Shown: positions 8,915 to 18,455 of the stretch, in pieces
How the letters are laid out: each line of letters opens with the position of its first letter
How positions within the stretch are numbered: position 1 is the first letter of the stretch
Assembly (NCBI RefSeq): GCF_002964765.1
Contig: NZ_PQCF01000031.1
Span: 489,625 to 553,624 of the forward strand
Direction: 5' to 3'
DNA from: Pseudoalteromonas sp. T1lg88
GTDB taxonomy: Bacteria; Pseudomonadota; Gammaproteobacteria; Enterobacterales; Alteromonadaceae
DNA: 64,000 nucleotides
Position numbers and translations under genes: made by a program
The notes under the pieces: generated by a model
Told to the model about the DNA's origin: nothing
The model's input: only the letters and a program-made list of their open reading frames with translations
The model's database searches: none

Positions 8915-10642
8915 TTACCACTCCTGCAATTGCTGCAATTCACGTAAACGCCCGCGCTGCAATACCAAAGCGGCAAACAAGTCGTCTATCGAACGATTGC
9001 CCACTCCTAAGCCAGGTAGCGCCAGATTGGCCTCGGCGAAAAAGCGCTGCGAAAGCATGCTTTCTTTTTCCGTTTCCCAGGCTTGTTGCCACCAGTGGCG
9101 TATATGTTCCCCTGCATGAAGCAAACGGGTATTGCTAGGCAATCGGTCGCGCTTTTCATTATTGGCTTTGGGTGTACTCGGTAATAAATTCCATAAATCG
9201 TTATTTGGCCAGCGTGAAAAAGGCATGCAATGATCAACATCAAAACCTTGCTGCAGCGAACGTTGCGTCCAGACACAATGAATCGCATCACCCTCTTCAG
9301 CCATATCGGTCACTCGCTGGCGCACTTCTGTGGTCGTGCGCTTAGGGTCAAGCCAGTTTAATGCCTGAGAAAAGATATATGGCTGCTGGTTTAAGTGAAT
9401 CGCATTACCGCGATAACTTGCCATGGTTTTTGCCCATTCGCTGACTAAAACGGGTTCAATCCAACAGGCATAACGATTCAGAGCTGTCCAAACATGCTCG
9501 GGCAGGGAAAATTCGCCCCATTGGCACAGACCCTCAAAATCTAAAAACAGGGTGTCCTTGGCACGAACGACTTGGCTCGCAAGCTCGAATACACAACGTT
9601 CGGTGTTGGGAAAGGTAATGTATTTGCAGGGCATATTGCGGATATTCTGCACTGCGTGGGAGAGAGTTCGATGCAAGGCTCGCGCATCCTCACCCACAAA
9701 TTGGTTGCCGACGCGAAAATCTGTTGAGTTCAGGTGCCTTAATTTATGCCAGCCATCGTCTTTCATAAACCCCATGTTTGGACTGGCGTTGGGCGTTTGA
9801 TACAGATCGTAGTGATCGATCAAATCCTTATACTGATGACACCAATACAAGGCGACCAAACCCGCGGGCAAAATGACGCGATTGTCCTCCCTGCGTATCA
9901 CGGCTCCTGGGTGACCATCGGCAATGCGCAACAGCACCCGCATCAGTGCCAATTTATGAGTCGCAGATTTACCATCATTGAGGGCTACATGACGAATTAA
10001 ACTAAAAGAGCCACTCCCATCATCAGGCAAGCGCAGTACCACTGTTTGCCAATGTACATCTGCACGATTGAGCTCGTCAGTTTGGAGCTCGGTACACAAA
10101 ATACACTGCAAGCCAACTTGCGTTGCTAATTGCTTTAACGTATCGGCGCATACCTGATACATACCACGCTCTTTGCGTTCCACCTCTCCTTGCCCATGGC
10201 GCAGGGAGATAACCAGTTGGCCGCCAGGTTTCAGTAAGTTTGCCAGCTTGCGGATCGCTCGCGGACGTTGCCCTTCGGGAATATGCATCCAAACGGCACT
10301 GAGCAAAATAAGGTCAAAACTGATTTCTTTGCTGGTAACACTTTCTAATTCCGGCAAGGAATCTTCCAGCCAATGAACCGCATAGTCTTTGGTATGTCTG
10401 GCGCCTAGCTCGGCAAGCATTTGCGCCGGCTCAACCGCATATACCTCAACATCTTGTCCGTGCTGAGCCAGATATAAGGCATCCCGACCGGCTCCCGCAC
10501 CAATATCCAGCATACGACATTGTGGCTTTTGCAGTAACGGCTGAAGCAGGTGCAACCAAGCCGCATGTACCTTTTCAAAATCGGTGCTTAAGTATTGCTC
10601 GGCCAATTGCGAAGCATGCTGGTTATAAAACTGAGCGCTCAA
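8915..10642 (-). CDS. SAM-dependent methyltransferase fused to HNH endonuclease
   Basis: 575 residues. Residues 1-200 are a class I SAM-dependent methyltransferase: LDIGAGAGRD at 45-54 is the SAM-binding loop, with FDLILLSAVWMHIP and LLKPGGQLVISLRHG further on. A middle region of about 240 residues (from LIRHVALNDGKSATHKLALMR) matches nothing I can name with certainty. Residues about 467-505 carry an HNH nuclease motif: DVDH at 469, then WNLLPS and NNEKRDRLPS. The start is TTG at 10642, supported by AAAGGA seven bases upstream; no in-frame ATG lies near. The substrate is unknown. A defence or nucleic-acid modification role is inference from the nuclease-methyltransferase pairing. Confidence 0.85.
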   Translation of the reverse strand: MSAQFYNQHASQLAEQYLSTDFEKVHAAWLHLLQPLLQKPQCRMLDIGAGAGRDALYLAQHGQDVEVYAVEPAQMLAELGARHTKDYAVHWLEDSLPELESVTSKEISFDLILLSAVWMHIPEGQRPRAIRKLANLLKPGGQLVISLRHGQGEVERKERGMYQVCADTLKQLATQVGLQCILCTELQTDELNRADVHWQTVVLRLPDDGSGSFSLIRHVALNDGKSATHKLALMRVLLRIADGHPGAVIRREDNRVILPAGLVALYWCHQYKDLIDHYDLYQTPNASPNMGFMKDDGWHKLRHLNSTDFRVGNQFVGEDARALHRTLSHAVQNIRNMPCKYITFPNTERCVFELASQVVRAKDTLFLDFEGLCQWGEFSLPEHVWTALNRYACWIEPVLVSEWAKTMASYRGNAIHLNQQPYIFSQALNWLDPKRTTTEVRQRVTDMAEEGDAIHCVWTQRSLQQGFDVDHCMPFSRWPNNDLWNLLPSTPKANNEKRDRLPSNTRLLHAGEHIRHWWQQAWETEKESMLSQRFFAEANLALPGLGVGNRSIDDLFAALVLQRGRLRELQQLQEW

Positions 10643-10728
10643 GAAGAATCCTTTCTACTACTTATAGTTATGAAGGAAAAGTAACACACCAAATAGCAAT
10701 AACAAAGGCCGGTAAACTTTTCTTGGCA

Positions 10729-10754
10729 CAAAAAAACGCCCCTTTCGGGGCGTT
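10729..10754 (-). terminator. Terminator of the RcnB-like gene
   Basis: Read on the minus strand, AACGCCCC and GGGGCGTT form an 8-bp stem around a four-base loop, followed by an unbroken T run. It lies directly after the stop of the His-rich gene. Confidence 0.9.
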
Positions 10755-10770
10755 CCAGTGCGTATATGAA

Positions 10771-11268
10771 TTAATGGCGACGGCTTAGGATTTCTACAAT
10801 CTCCAGGCTGTTTTCCAGTACCCGGAAAATGTCGCCGTGCATATCAACAATCACGTGGCCGTGGCGGTCGCGGCGCAGTATTCTGCCGTGACGGTATAGG
10901 TCGTAATCAATATGATGACCTACACGCCAGTAGCGGTCATGGCGGCGATGGCTGTAATGGTCGCAGTAGTAGTGACGATTACGTTTATGCTTTTTATGAT
11001 AGCCATAGTAGCGGCGATCATGGTGACCGTCATAGTGGCGGTCCCTTTTATGCTTACTATGATGTTTATCATGGCGTTTTCTGTCCCGCTCGTGGCGGTC
11101 ATACCGCTTTCTGTCACCTTCATGGCGATATTTGTGATCACGATCGTCGTGATTCACCAGTTTTTTCTCTTGGCCCGGCGGTACGAAGTGTTCGGGTTTC
11201 GCCAGAGCTGCATCCAGGGGTGCCAAACAAAATAGTGCCGCACCGATAACAAATGTAGTGAGTCGCAT
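10771..11268 (-). CDS. RcnB-like histidine-rich periplasmic protein
   Basis: 165 residues with a signal peptide (cleavage near ALA-KPEHF) and a central region extremely rich in His, Arg, Lys, Asp and Tyr. The C-terminal 50 residues, from YWRVGHHID to EIVEIL, resemble the RcnB domain linked to nickel/cobalt homeostasis. The His-rich part could bind divalent metal in the periplasm. It is preceded by AAGGAGG and followed by its own terminator, so it is a single-gene unit. No rcnA efflux gene is nearby. RcnB membership is moderately secure; metal specificity is unknown. Confidence 0.75.
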   Translation of the reverse strand: MRLTTFVIGAALFCLAPLDAALAKPEHFVPPGQEKKLVNHDDRDHKYRHEGDRKRYDRHERDRKRHDKHHSKHKRDRHYDGHHDRRYYGYHKKHKRNRHYYCDHYSHRRHDRYWRVGHHIDYDLYRHGRILRRDRHGHVIVDMHGDIFRVLENSLEIVEILSRRH

Positions 11269-11527
11269 AAGGACCTCCTTTTTCGGTCTGTTGACCTCTT
11301 TGTAATATCTTTACTCTAGTGGCAATTCCATGAACCCCAGATAAACCAACGTGTCCTTTACATTTATTTACACACGCCAAAAATTCCTTAATGAAAACTG
11401 AACAAAGTTACGCAGATATCAATCCCTACACTATACTTTTTTCTTACTACCGCGAGCTCTACTACCAACAACTAACACTAAAGAATCCGGCTCGATAACT
11501 CTTAGCTAAACAGTTGTAGGAACCAAT

Positions 11528-13483
11528 TTGAGCAACAATGAAAATACCATCATCTTGCTTTTCGATTGTGGCGGGCTTTGCAATGCTGTCTTCCCTCGTC
11601 ATTTGCAGCGCTACCTGGGCCTGCATATAGACGAGTTTGCGTTTCGTACCAGTGTCGAAACTCTGAACTTTAGCGCCCTGCTTTTAGATGAGCATTATTG
11701 GGTGAAGACCGAATGCGAGAACGGTGAGTATCAAGGTGACTTGCATGTGTGCAGCGGTGAGCAGGCGTATATTATGGTTTCCCTGCAAAGACGCCTGTCC
11801 GGCTACCACCAACTGAGTAATGCCGAACGTCTGCAAAACATTATCAACAGCACCCGAGCCGGGACCTGGGAGTGGAACTATCAAACCGGGGAAGTGATCT
11901 TAAACGAGCGCTGGGCGCAAATTCTCGGCTATACCCTGGAAGAACTCTCCCCCATCTCCATAGATACTTGGCTGGAATTTGCCCACCCAGATGATATTAA
12001 GCGTTCCAACAGTGCCCTGGAGCGCCACTTTTGCGGTGACGACGAGGTTTACCTGTGCGAGGTGCGCTTAAAACACAAGGATGGCCACTGGGTTTGGGTT
12101 CGGGATTGCGGCCGGGTAGCCACCCGTACAGCCAATAATCAGCCGGAGTGGATCACCGGCACCCATATAGATATCAGCAACCGCATCAACACCATTAACG
12201 AGCTGCAGCAGGTACGTAACGAGCTTAACTCCATTATCGACAGCCTGCCCGCAGCGGTGTTTAAAAGCCCGCTCAATCGACTTGGCTACTTTACCTATAT
12301 GTCGGTCGAAGTAGAGCGCATCACCGGCTATAAGGTCGCCGACATACAGCGCAACAGTCATTGGTGGCTGGCGCAAATACATCCGGAAGACAGAGAAGCG
12401 CTGCAGGCGGAGTATAATCACTGGCTTGCCCAGGGAGCGCAAGGCGTGTGTAAATGCGATTACCGCTTTCGCCATAGTCAGGGCCATTATGTGTGGCTGT
12501 GCGAACATAGCCAACGCATTAAAGCGCCAAAAGGCAATAATGGCGCTGAGGATGCCCTAGTTGGCTCACTGTTCGATAAAACCGAGAACATGAGCCTGCA
12601 TACGCGCATGGATGCCTTGGCACAGATCATCCCGGGTATGATCTATCAATTTGTGCTGACGGCCTCGCGCTCCTGGCACTTTCTTTATGCCAGTGAGGGC
12701 GTAAAACGTATTTTCGAGGTGACACCCGAGCAGGCGCTGCAAAACCCGGCACGCATGTTGAGCAAGGTGGCCCACAGCGACAGAGAGAATATGCTTGAGG
12801 AAATCGTCCACTCGGCGGCCAAGCTGGAAGACTTCGAATGTGAATTTAAAGTCACCCTGAGCGTTGGCTACAAGTGGCTGTTTGCCCACGCTATTCCGCA
12901 GCGCCAAAGCGACGGCGGCATTATGTGGACCGGCATGGTGATAGATATAACCGAGCGCAAGCTGCTGGAACTGAGGTTGCGTAAAGAGTCGACCACAGAT
13001 CCCCTAACCGGGCTTTATAATCGCCGCTTTTTCTTCGCGCAATTGCAACTGCGCCTCGACCAGGCGGTGCGAGAAGAGCAGCCATTGGCGTTGATCATCC
13101 TCGATCTTGACCTGTTTAAACAAATTAACGACAACTTCGGTCATCATGGCGGCGATTTGGTGCTGCAAACCGTGGCCCAGCTGCTCAATACGGTGATCCG
13201 TAAATACGATATCGTGGCCCGCATTGGCGGCGAAGAGTTTGCCATTATTCTGCCCAATACCACACAGGAGCAAGGGGTGAGTGTGGCGGAAAAAATCCGC
13301 GAGAAAATTGCTCAGGCCAGCATTTGCATTAATCAGGAGATGGTCGAGATCACCGCCACCTTAGGGGTAGCCAGCACCGAGTATACCAAGTCTCAGGTTA
13401 ATGCCTTGTTTAAACAGGCGGACTTGTGTTTGTATCAGGGCAAACGCTTGCGGCGCAACTGCGTCATTAGTAGTTCGCTGTAA
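11528..13483 (+). CDS. Multi-PAS diguanylate cyclase
   Basis: 651 residues, soluble. Three PAS-type domains lie at about 90-225, 225-350 and 355-480; the first two have PAC tails with RLKHKDGHWVWVRD and YRFRHSQGHYVWL. A GGDEF domain follows at about 485-645. The active motif is GGEEF, and RKYD five residues before it supplies the RxxD inhibitory site, so this should be an active, product-inhibited cyclase. The start is TTG at 11528 with AGGA seven bases upstream; no ATG in frame lies nearby. The first 85 residues are of unknown fold. The gene ends 15 bp before the convergent peroxidase gene. Confidence 0.92.
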   Translation: MSNNENTIILLFDCGGLCNAVFPRHLQRYLGLHIDEFAFRTSVETLNFSALLLDEHYWVKTECENGEYQGDLHVCSGEQAYIMVSLQRRLSGYHQLSNAERLQNIINSTRAGTWEWNYQTGEVILNERWAQILGYTLEELSPISIDTWLEFAHPDDIKRSNSALERHFCGDDEVYLCEVRLKHKDGHWVWVRDCGRVATRTANNQPEWITGTHIDISNRINTINELQQVRNELNSIIDSLPAAVFKSPLNRLGYFTYMSVEVERITGYKVADIQRNSHWWLAQIHPEDREALQAEYNHWLAQGAQGVCKCDYRFRHSQGHYVWLCEHSQRIKAPKGNNGAEDALVGSLFDKTENMSLHTRMDALAQIIPGMIYQFVLTASRSWHFLYASEGVKRIFEVTPEQALQNPARMLSKVAHSDRENMLEEIVHSAAKLEDFECEFKVTLSVGYKWLFAHAIPQRQSDGGIMWTGMVIDITERKLLELRLRKESTTDPLTGLYNRRFFFAQLQLRLDQAVREEQPLALIILDLDLFKQINDNFGHHGGDLVLQTVAQLLNTVIRKYDIVARIGGEEFAIILPNTTQEQGVSVAEKIREKIAQASICINQEMVEITATLGVASTEYTKSQVNALFKQADLCLYQGKRLRRNCVISSSL

Positions 13484-13498
13484 CGCCGCCGCTCCCTA

Positions 13499-14977
13499 TT
13501 ACAGCAAGTTGCCGTCGTCAGCATAGGCCTTTAAGCGCAAACCATCGGCGTCTTGTTCATTCTCGCCCGGCACCCATTTGTTCATGCAGCTGGGTGTTTG
13601 TGTGCAGGGATCGGTTAAGGTTGCCAAGAATGCCAATAAGTCTTCGATTTGCTGTGGCTCATAACTCTGTGGCTGCAACTGTGACTTACCCTCACTTTGA
13701 AGTCGGTCCAGTTGCGCCAAGGCCAGCTCGGTGTTGTCTCGCCAATGCGCTATTTGTATTCCCGGCTGAGTGTCATCGGGCACATAATCGCCAATGCTTT
13801 GATGAGGTTGCAGGTGATGCACAAGCATATCGCTGAGCTCGGTAAAGGCGCCGCTGTGTCCCCAGGGTCCGGTTTGAGTCACGTTCAGCAGGGTCGGCGT
13901 TCTAAACGCATACTTATCATCCGCCGCCTTGGTTTCCCGGTAACGGCCAAAGTCATCGTCTCCCCACTCGCCATCACCTTTACCACGCCCTATTTGCGGC
14001 ACCGCCAGCACATGGAAAGACTCGTCGGTGAAAAAGCCACCCTGATGGCAACTGGCACAGGCAAAGCCGCCCTGCTCGCTCGTTTTGTAAAATAGCAGTG
14101 CCCCACGCTTGGCTTGTTCGCTGATGGCATTTTGCTCGCCGTTTAGATACGCGGCCCAGGGGTTGTCTATAAGCACCTGGGAGTTTTCATACGCGGCAAT
14201 GGCCAGGGTGATGTTATCAAAGGTCAGCAATGAAGCAGCGCTGCCTTCGGGTTGCTCCAGGCCTTGACGAAAGGCTTCCAGCCAGTTGTTGATGGCCAGT
14301 TCGTCGGTGTTGCCCTGAAAACGCGCTTGCAGAGCGGCACGTAAATCGTCGTTATTACCATCAATAACAAAGTCAAAGCCACGCATCTCCTCTTTTGAGG
14401 TCACCGGGAATCGCGCTTGTGCCTGCGCCAGGGAAACACCGGCCTTATCATCACGCTCGCCGAACAAAGAGTCTGGAGTGCGCATTTCGCCTTGTTCATC
14501 TAGCACTTCGATACGCCCATCATGGAACAAGGTGCGTTGATAGAATGCCAGGTTAAAGGTGCTGGGGGAGTTACGGGGAACGGTGGGCCCGCCATCATGG
14601 TGATAACCGTTGGCATCATGAAGACGACCCGGCCCAAGCAGGTCGGGCTCCAGCGCTTCCACGCCCACCGGCAAGCTTAAGGCATCGCCACCGCCTAAAT
14701 TGGGGTGATGGCAGCTGGCACAGGCGGTGTCTAAATTGCCACTGAGCGCTTTGGTAAAAAATAGCTGCTTGCCGAGTTGTGCCATCGGGCTGTCAATGGC
14801 GACGGCCTCTTGCGGTGGTGCTAAAGGGGCAATCTTGTCTGTGGCGATCAGGCTTTGCAGCTCGACTTCTACCGCAGAGGCCTCAACGGCGGGTGGCTCC
14901 TGGGTTTGAGTATCGCTGGAATCACAGGCACTCAGCATAAAGCACACGGCCAGAGGCAGCGCTATTTTTGTTGTCAT
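13499..14977 (-). CDS. Di-haem cytochrome c peroxidase / MauG family lipoprotein
   Basis: 492-residue periplasmic c-type cytochrome. A lipoprotein signal (lipobox LSAC) is followed by two haem-binding motifs, CASCH near residue 87 and CASCH near residue 306, the layout of the bacterial CcpA/MauG family. Family members reduce hydrogen peroxide or oxidise protein substrates. The sequence between motifs (GGPTVPRNSPSTFN, LFHDGR) is typical. The chain is longer than classic Ccp (about 320-350 residues), with extra N- and C-terminal stretches including a Cys pair near the end. The physiological electron donor and substrate are unknown. It is transcribed away from the lipoprotein gene at 15295. Confidence 0.9.
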   Translation of the reverse strand: MTTKIALPLAVCFMLSACDSSDTQTQEPPAVEASAVEVELQSLIATDKIAPLAPPQEAVAIDSPMAQLGKQLFFTKALSGNLDTACASCHHPNLGGGDALSLPVGVEALEPDLLGPGRLHDANGYHHDGGPTVPRNSPSTFNLAFYQRTLFHDGRIEVLDEQGEMRTPDSLFGERDDKAGVSLAQAQARFPVTSKEEMRGFDFVIDGNNDDLRAALQARFQGNTDELAINNWLEAFRQGLEQPEGSAASLLTFDNITLAIAAYENSQVLIDNPWAAYLNGEQNAISEQAKRGALLFYKTSEQGGFACASCHQGGFFTDESFHVLAVPQIGRGKGDGEWGDDDFGRYRETKAADDKYAFRTPTLLNVTQTGPWGHSGAFTELSDMLVHHLQPHQSIGDYVPDDTQPGIQIAHWRDNTELALAQLDRLQSEGKSQLQPQSYEPQQIEDLLAFLATLTDPCTQTPSCMNKWVPGENEQDADGLRLKAYADDGNLL

Positions 14978-15161
14978 TGCGTTATTCTCATTAATTGGAT
15001 TTATTATTGCTTTGCTACGCCAGGCTACACATCAAGCAATCTGCAAGCTAGATAGCAGGCGTTCAGAATGCGGGCATGATATCCCAAGTGCACCTCTATT
15101 AACATTACTTAACATTACACAAGGCGCTATATTGGCATTTGAGGGAGGGTTTATACCTATA

Positions 15162-15182
15162 CCTAGTTAAAATATAACTAGG
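15162..15182. promoter_or_regulatory. 8-bp inverted repeat upstream of the lipoprotein gene
   Basis: CCTAGTTA and TAACTAGG are exact inverted copies around AAATA. The repeat lies 113 bp before the ATG at 15295, inside the 317-bp divergent region 14978-15294. It may be an operator for the lipoprotein or the peroxidase gene. I found no full FNR box in this region, only an isolated ATCAA half-site near 15029. Confidence 0.4.
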
Positions 15183-15294
15183 CTATGCACTATGTAAGGG
15201 GGAAAAGCGGAATAAATGACTAGAATTCGTCCCTTAAAAAATGACATAATTACATGATTATTACAAATAAATAACAACAATAAGGGAATTATCC

Positions 15295-17175
15295 ATGAAG
15301 AAGCTCACCTTAGCTGCCCTGATCTCTGCCACGCTCGTGGGTTGTGGGGGCTCGGACAATAATGACGATTCGACCCCGACTCCGATAAACAAAAACACTT
15401 CCCCGACGCTTAGCGGCCCCCTCACTTACGATGTAAAAGCCGCCGCAGAATACCAAGCGGTATTAAATCTAGCCGATGCCGATGGCGACACCATCTCGGT
15501 TTCGGTAGCAGATAAACCTGCGTGGTTAAACACAGAGGTAGCAAATTCGCAGCTCACCTTAACCTTAGCTCCAGGCTTTTTTGATATTGGCGAACACGCA
15601 GTTACTTTACAAGTAAGCGATGGCAAGGCCAGTGTCGATTATCAACTGACATTAACCGTAGGGGATAACCCAGATAAATGGCAAGACATTGCGCTTGGAG
15701 ATGGGGTACTCGAAGGTTTATGGACTAACCCTGCTAACGGCAATTCTTTAGCATTCACCGAAAGCAACAACGGGGTTATGACCGATGCCAATGGTGATAT
15801 CCATCATTTTTCCTATGAAGTGAGTGACACAGGTTTTACTACAGATATCAAAAAATATGCCTGTCTATCATGCACAGAATATGACTGGTTGGAGTTCAAT
15901 ATTGTTGCTCAAGAGCAGGATAAGATTCGTGTGGTGCTGAGCACGGGTGAAACAGAAACCGTTATGAATTTAAATAAAACGGTTCACCCTGAGTTACAAC
16001 CGAGCTATTTCTTCATCGACGAGCCATCAAGCTATTATGGGGTCGGCCAGCTTGCGCCAAGCACCAATAAAGCCAGCCTGCCTGTATTCTTTGCAAGAAT
16101 AAAAGGGAAAGACTTCAATAGCACGACTATCAATACCCAAATAGAAGGTAATCGGCTGGTTATCCCTACTCTTTCAGAGGATTTTTCGAGGTCATTCTAT
16201 GATATCGATTATAACTATGTGGAATTATTTTTTACCCATCATATAGACGGCATTAAAGTACTGGCGCAAACGGAGCAAGGCTTAGCCATTGAGTTACTGC
16301 ACTACAATGATTTAAAGGCAGAATCTCAAGGTGTCAGCTTGCTTAATCCCAGTGAGCTAGAAGACGCACTTATGCCGCAGGCGGATGTGCTCATTTATAG
16401 TAAGGTAGATAAGATCTCTGCGCCAGCGCTAGCGACTGGTGCTAGCTACTCGGGACGCTTTATTACAGAGGCGACCACAATTGGTGAAGAAGAGTATTTG
16501 ATTGGTGGTACGGTCCTGACATTGGAGTCGGCGAGCAAGGCTAAAACGCAAATTTACAGCCCTAAAACCAAGCAAAGTGAGGAACGCACTGTCACACTGA
16601 CTCAGGGCGCGGATATCCTGGCAGTAAATGATGGAACAACGACCACGGAATACAGCTTCTTTAGTAATGGAGAGAGAACCTGGGCAGCTCGGTATTTTGC
16701 TGAGTCAGAAAGTTATCTTGCCTACCCCTTTATGGAAGTGGATACCAACCTGGCATCGGCTAACACGCTGAGCGATGTTATAGGCATATACCAGCATCAG
16801 GATGCATTCACCAGCTTGGATAGCAAAGACACCACTAATTATATGTGGTTGCACAGCGACGGCTTTGGCAATTATAGCGAGCTCTTTAATTATCAGCCAA
16901 ACCTGAATGAGCTCTACAGTGGACGAGACCTATGGAAGCTTGATGAAGAAGGCAGAATTCAGTTTATCTCAAACTATTATTGCCCTACTGCTACAAACTA
17001 TGATGAATGTTATACCGAGACGCTGGCGACTCCAGAAGCAGTGTATTTTATGCGTTCGCTACGTCCGCTGCACAGCGAAGGTGGTCAGATCCTCTTTAGT
17101 TACAGCTTTGCCGTAAAAAGTGGTGCAAGTGACTACTCATATCAGAGCCTAAGACTGCTCAATAAAGTTGAGTAA
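15295..17175 (+). CDS. Predicted lipoprotein with cadherin-like domain
   Basis: 626 residues. The signal ends in a lipobox (LVGC) followed by a Gly-Ser-Asp-Asn linker and a PTP spacer, as in surface or periplasmic lipoproteins. Residues about 35-125 look like a dystroglycan/cadherin-type Ig-like domain: NLADADGDTISVSVADKPAWL and VTLQVSDGKASVDYQLTL. The remaining 500 residues are unrecognised and rich in acidic and aromatic residues. The start ATG follows AAGGGAATTATCC. It is a single-gene unit closed by a terminator. No function is proposed. Confidence 0.8.
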   Translation: MKKLTLAALISATLVGCGGSDNNDDSTPTPINKNTSPTLSGPLTYDVKAAAEYQAVLNLADADGDTISVSVADKPAWLNTEVANSQLTLTLAPGFFDIGEHAVTLQVSDGKASVDYQLTLTVGDNPDKWQDIALGDGVLEGLWTNPANGNSLAFTESNNGVMTDANGDIHHFSYEVSDTGFTTDIKKYACLSCTEYDWLEFNIVAQEQDKIRVVLSTGETETVMNLNKTVHPELQPSYFFIDEPSSYYGVGQLAPSTNKASLPVFFARIKGKDFNSTTINTQIEGNRLVIPTLSEDFSRSFYDIDYNYVELFFTHHIDGIKVLAQTEQGLAIELLHYNDLKAESQGVSLLNPSELEDALMPQADVLIYSKVDKISAPALATGASYSGRFITEATTIGEEEYLIGGTVLTLESASKAKTQIYSPKTKQSEERTVTLTQGADILAVNDGTTTTEYSFFSNGERTWAARYFAESESYLAYPFMEVDTNLASANTLSDVIGIYQHQDAFTSLDSKDTTNYMWLHSDGFGNYSELFNYQPNLNELYSGRDLWKLDEEGRIQFISNYYCPTATNYDECYTETLATPEAVYFMRSLRPLHSEGGQILFSYSFAVKSGASDYSYQSLRLLNKVE

Positions 17176-17184
17176 ATAGAATAA

Positions 17185-17215
17185 AAAAGCCGAGCAGAAG
17201 CTCGGCTTTTCTTTT
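17185..17215. terminator. Bidirectional terminator
   Basis: AAAAGCCGAG and CTCGGCTTTT form the stem around CAGAAG, followed by CTTTT on plus and a T run on minus. It closes the lipoprotein gene and the convergent oxidoreductase. Confidence 0.9.
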
Positions 17216-17219
17216 CTGA

Positions 17220-18249
17220 TTAAAGCGGTTCGTTAACTTTAACGACCATTTTACCGAAGTTGCGCCCATTGAGTACGTCGTTCAATCCCGCCGGCGCATT
17301 TTCAAGGCCTTCTATCATATGCTCCTTGTACTTGATCTTGCCCTCGCTCACCCACTGTTGCATATCCTTGGCGAACTCGTCATAACGGTGGCCGTAATCA
17401 TCGTAAATGATAAAGCCTTTTACCGTCACGCGCGTTACCTGCAAAAATGACATCAACTGGTATGAGCGGTCCGGCCCTGCCGGCAGCTCGTCACTATTGT
17501 ACTGGGAAATATTGCCGCACCAAGGGAATGCGGGCGCAGGGGTTTAATAACGGTAATACCGCATCGAACACCTTACCGCCAACGTTTTCAAAATACACAT
17601 CTATGCCCTTGTCACAGACGGCGGCTAATTGCTCAGCAAAATCATCCGCCTTATGGTCGATACAGGCATCAAAGCCAAGCTCTTCAACCACGTAGCGACA
17701 TTTTTCTTCGCCACCGGCAATGCCCACCACCTTGGCGCCTTTAATTTTTGCAATCTGACCCACGTTCGAGCCCACCGCACCGCTGGCCGCCGCGACCACC
17801 ACGGTTTCGCCTGGCTGAGGATTGCCGATATCCAGCAAGCCCATATAGGCGGTAAAGCCGGGCATACCCAAGACACCCAAGGCCCAGGATGGCTTACTGG
17901 GATTTTTACCCAGGTTAATCGCCATCTCGCCTGTGCTGATTGCATAGTCCTGCCAGCCGTTAATCGACAGCACCCAGTCACCGACGGCATAACCATCCAG
18001 GTTAGACTCCACTACTTGCGCCACCGTGCCACCGAACATCACCCCGCCAAGAGCAACCGGCTCGGCGTAAGACTTGGCGTCGCTCATGCGCCCACGCATA
18101 TAAGGGTCGAGGGAAAGATAAACGGTACGCAGCAGCATTTCCCCTTGTTTTGGGCTCGGGATCTCCCCTTGGTGCAAACGAAAGTTTTCGGCTGTGGGTT
18201 CCCCGACCGGGCGTGAGTTCAACAGGACTTGACGATTAACTGTATTCAT
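17220..18249 (-). pseudogene. NADP-dependent MDR oxidoreductase (CurA/leukotriene B4 dehydrogenase family), frameshifted
   Basis: The N-terminal part (18249 to about 17521) carries YLSLDPYMRGRM, the GMPGFTAYMGL segment and the nucleotide-binding AAASGAVGS, all typical of zinc-free medium-chain reductases that reduce alkenal/one double bonds with NADPH. After NPCARIPL the frame is lost and stops at 17494. The correct sequence continues in another frame through LMSFLQVTRVTVKGFIIYDDY to the stop at 17220. Removing one G on the coding strand at 17520-17521 (CTTGGTGC to CTTGTGC) restores a normal protein of about 342 residues. The start has AGGA upstream. It is either a sequence error or a young pseudogene. 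Confidence 0.87.
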
Positions 18250-18455
18250 TATTAATTCCTAAACATTTTTGAATGGTTACTCAAGTATAATTGGGATGGT
18301 CACTCGGCTTTCAAGACGGCAAAGCGTTGCAAAGTGTAATTCTAGGTAATAAAGCGTTATTAGCCCTAACAAGTCGAGGCGCGCCAGTGAAGAAACCTGG
18401 GCAAAGGCGTTCATCATTCGGTAGACTCTTTACAAAAGTCCCGTTGTCGAATCTC

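Noticed and set aside
10912..11235. Open frame of 107 codons, very hydrophobic, on the plus strand
   Set aside because: It is the antisense shadow of the His/Arg/Asp-rich RcnB-like gene; the Val/Met/Ile/Ala pattern follows from complementing its repetitive codons, and it has no ribosome-binding site.
17629..18216. Open frame of 195 codons opposite the oxidoreductase
   Set aside because: It lies wholly within the conserved oxidoreductase on the other strand and shows no family features.
18336..18400. Integron attC-like site (CCTAACAAG near 18364)
   Set aside because: Only one half of the expected inverted core was found; no matching GTTRRRY partner and no integrase gene.
18291..18455. N-terminal extension of the deacetylase gene from a TTG codon
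   Set aside because: The extra 55 residues have no similarity to the family and no ribosome-binding site; the ATG at 18456 fits the fold start.
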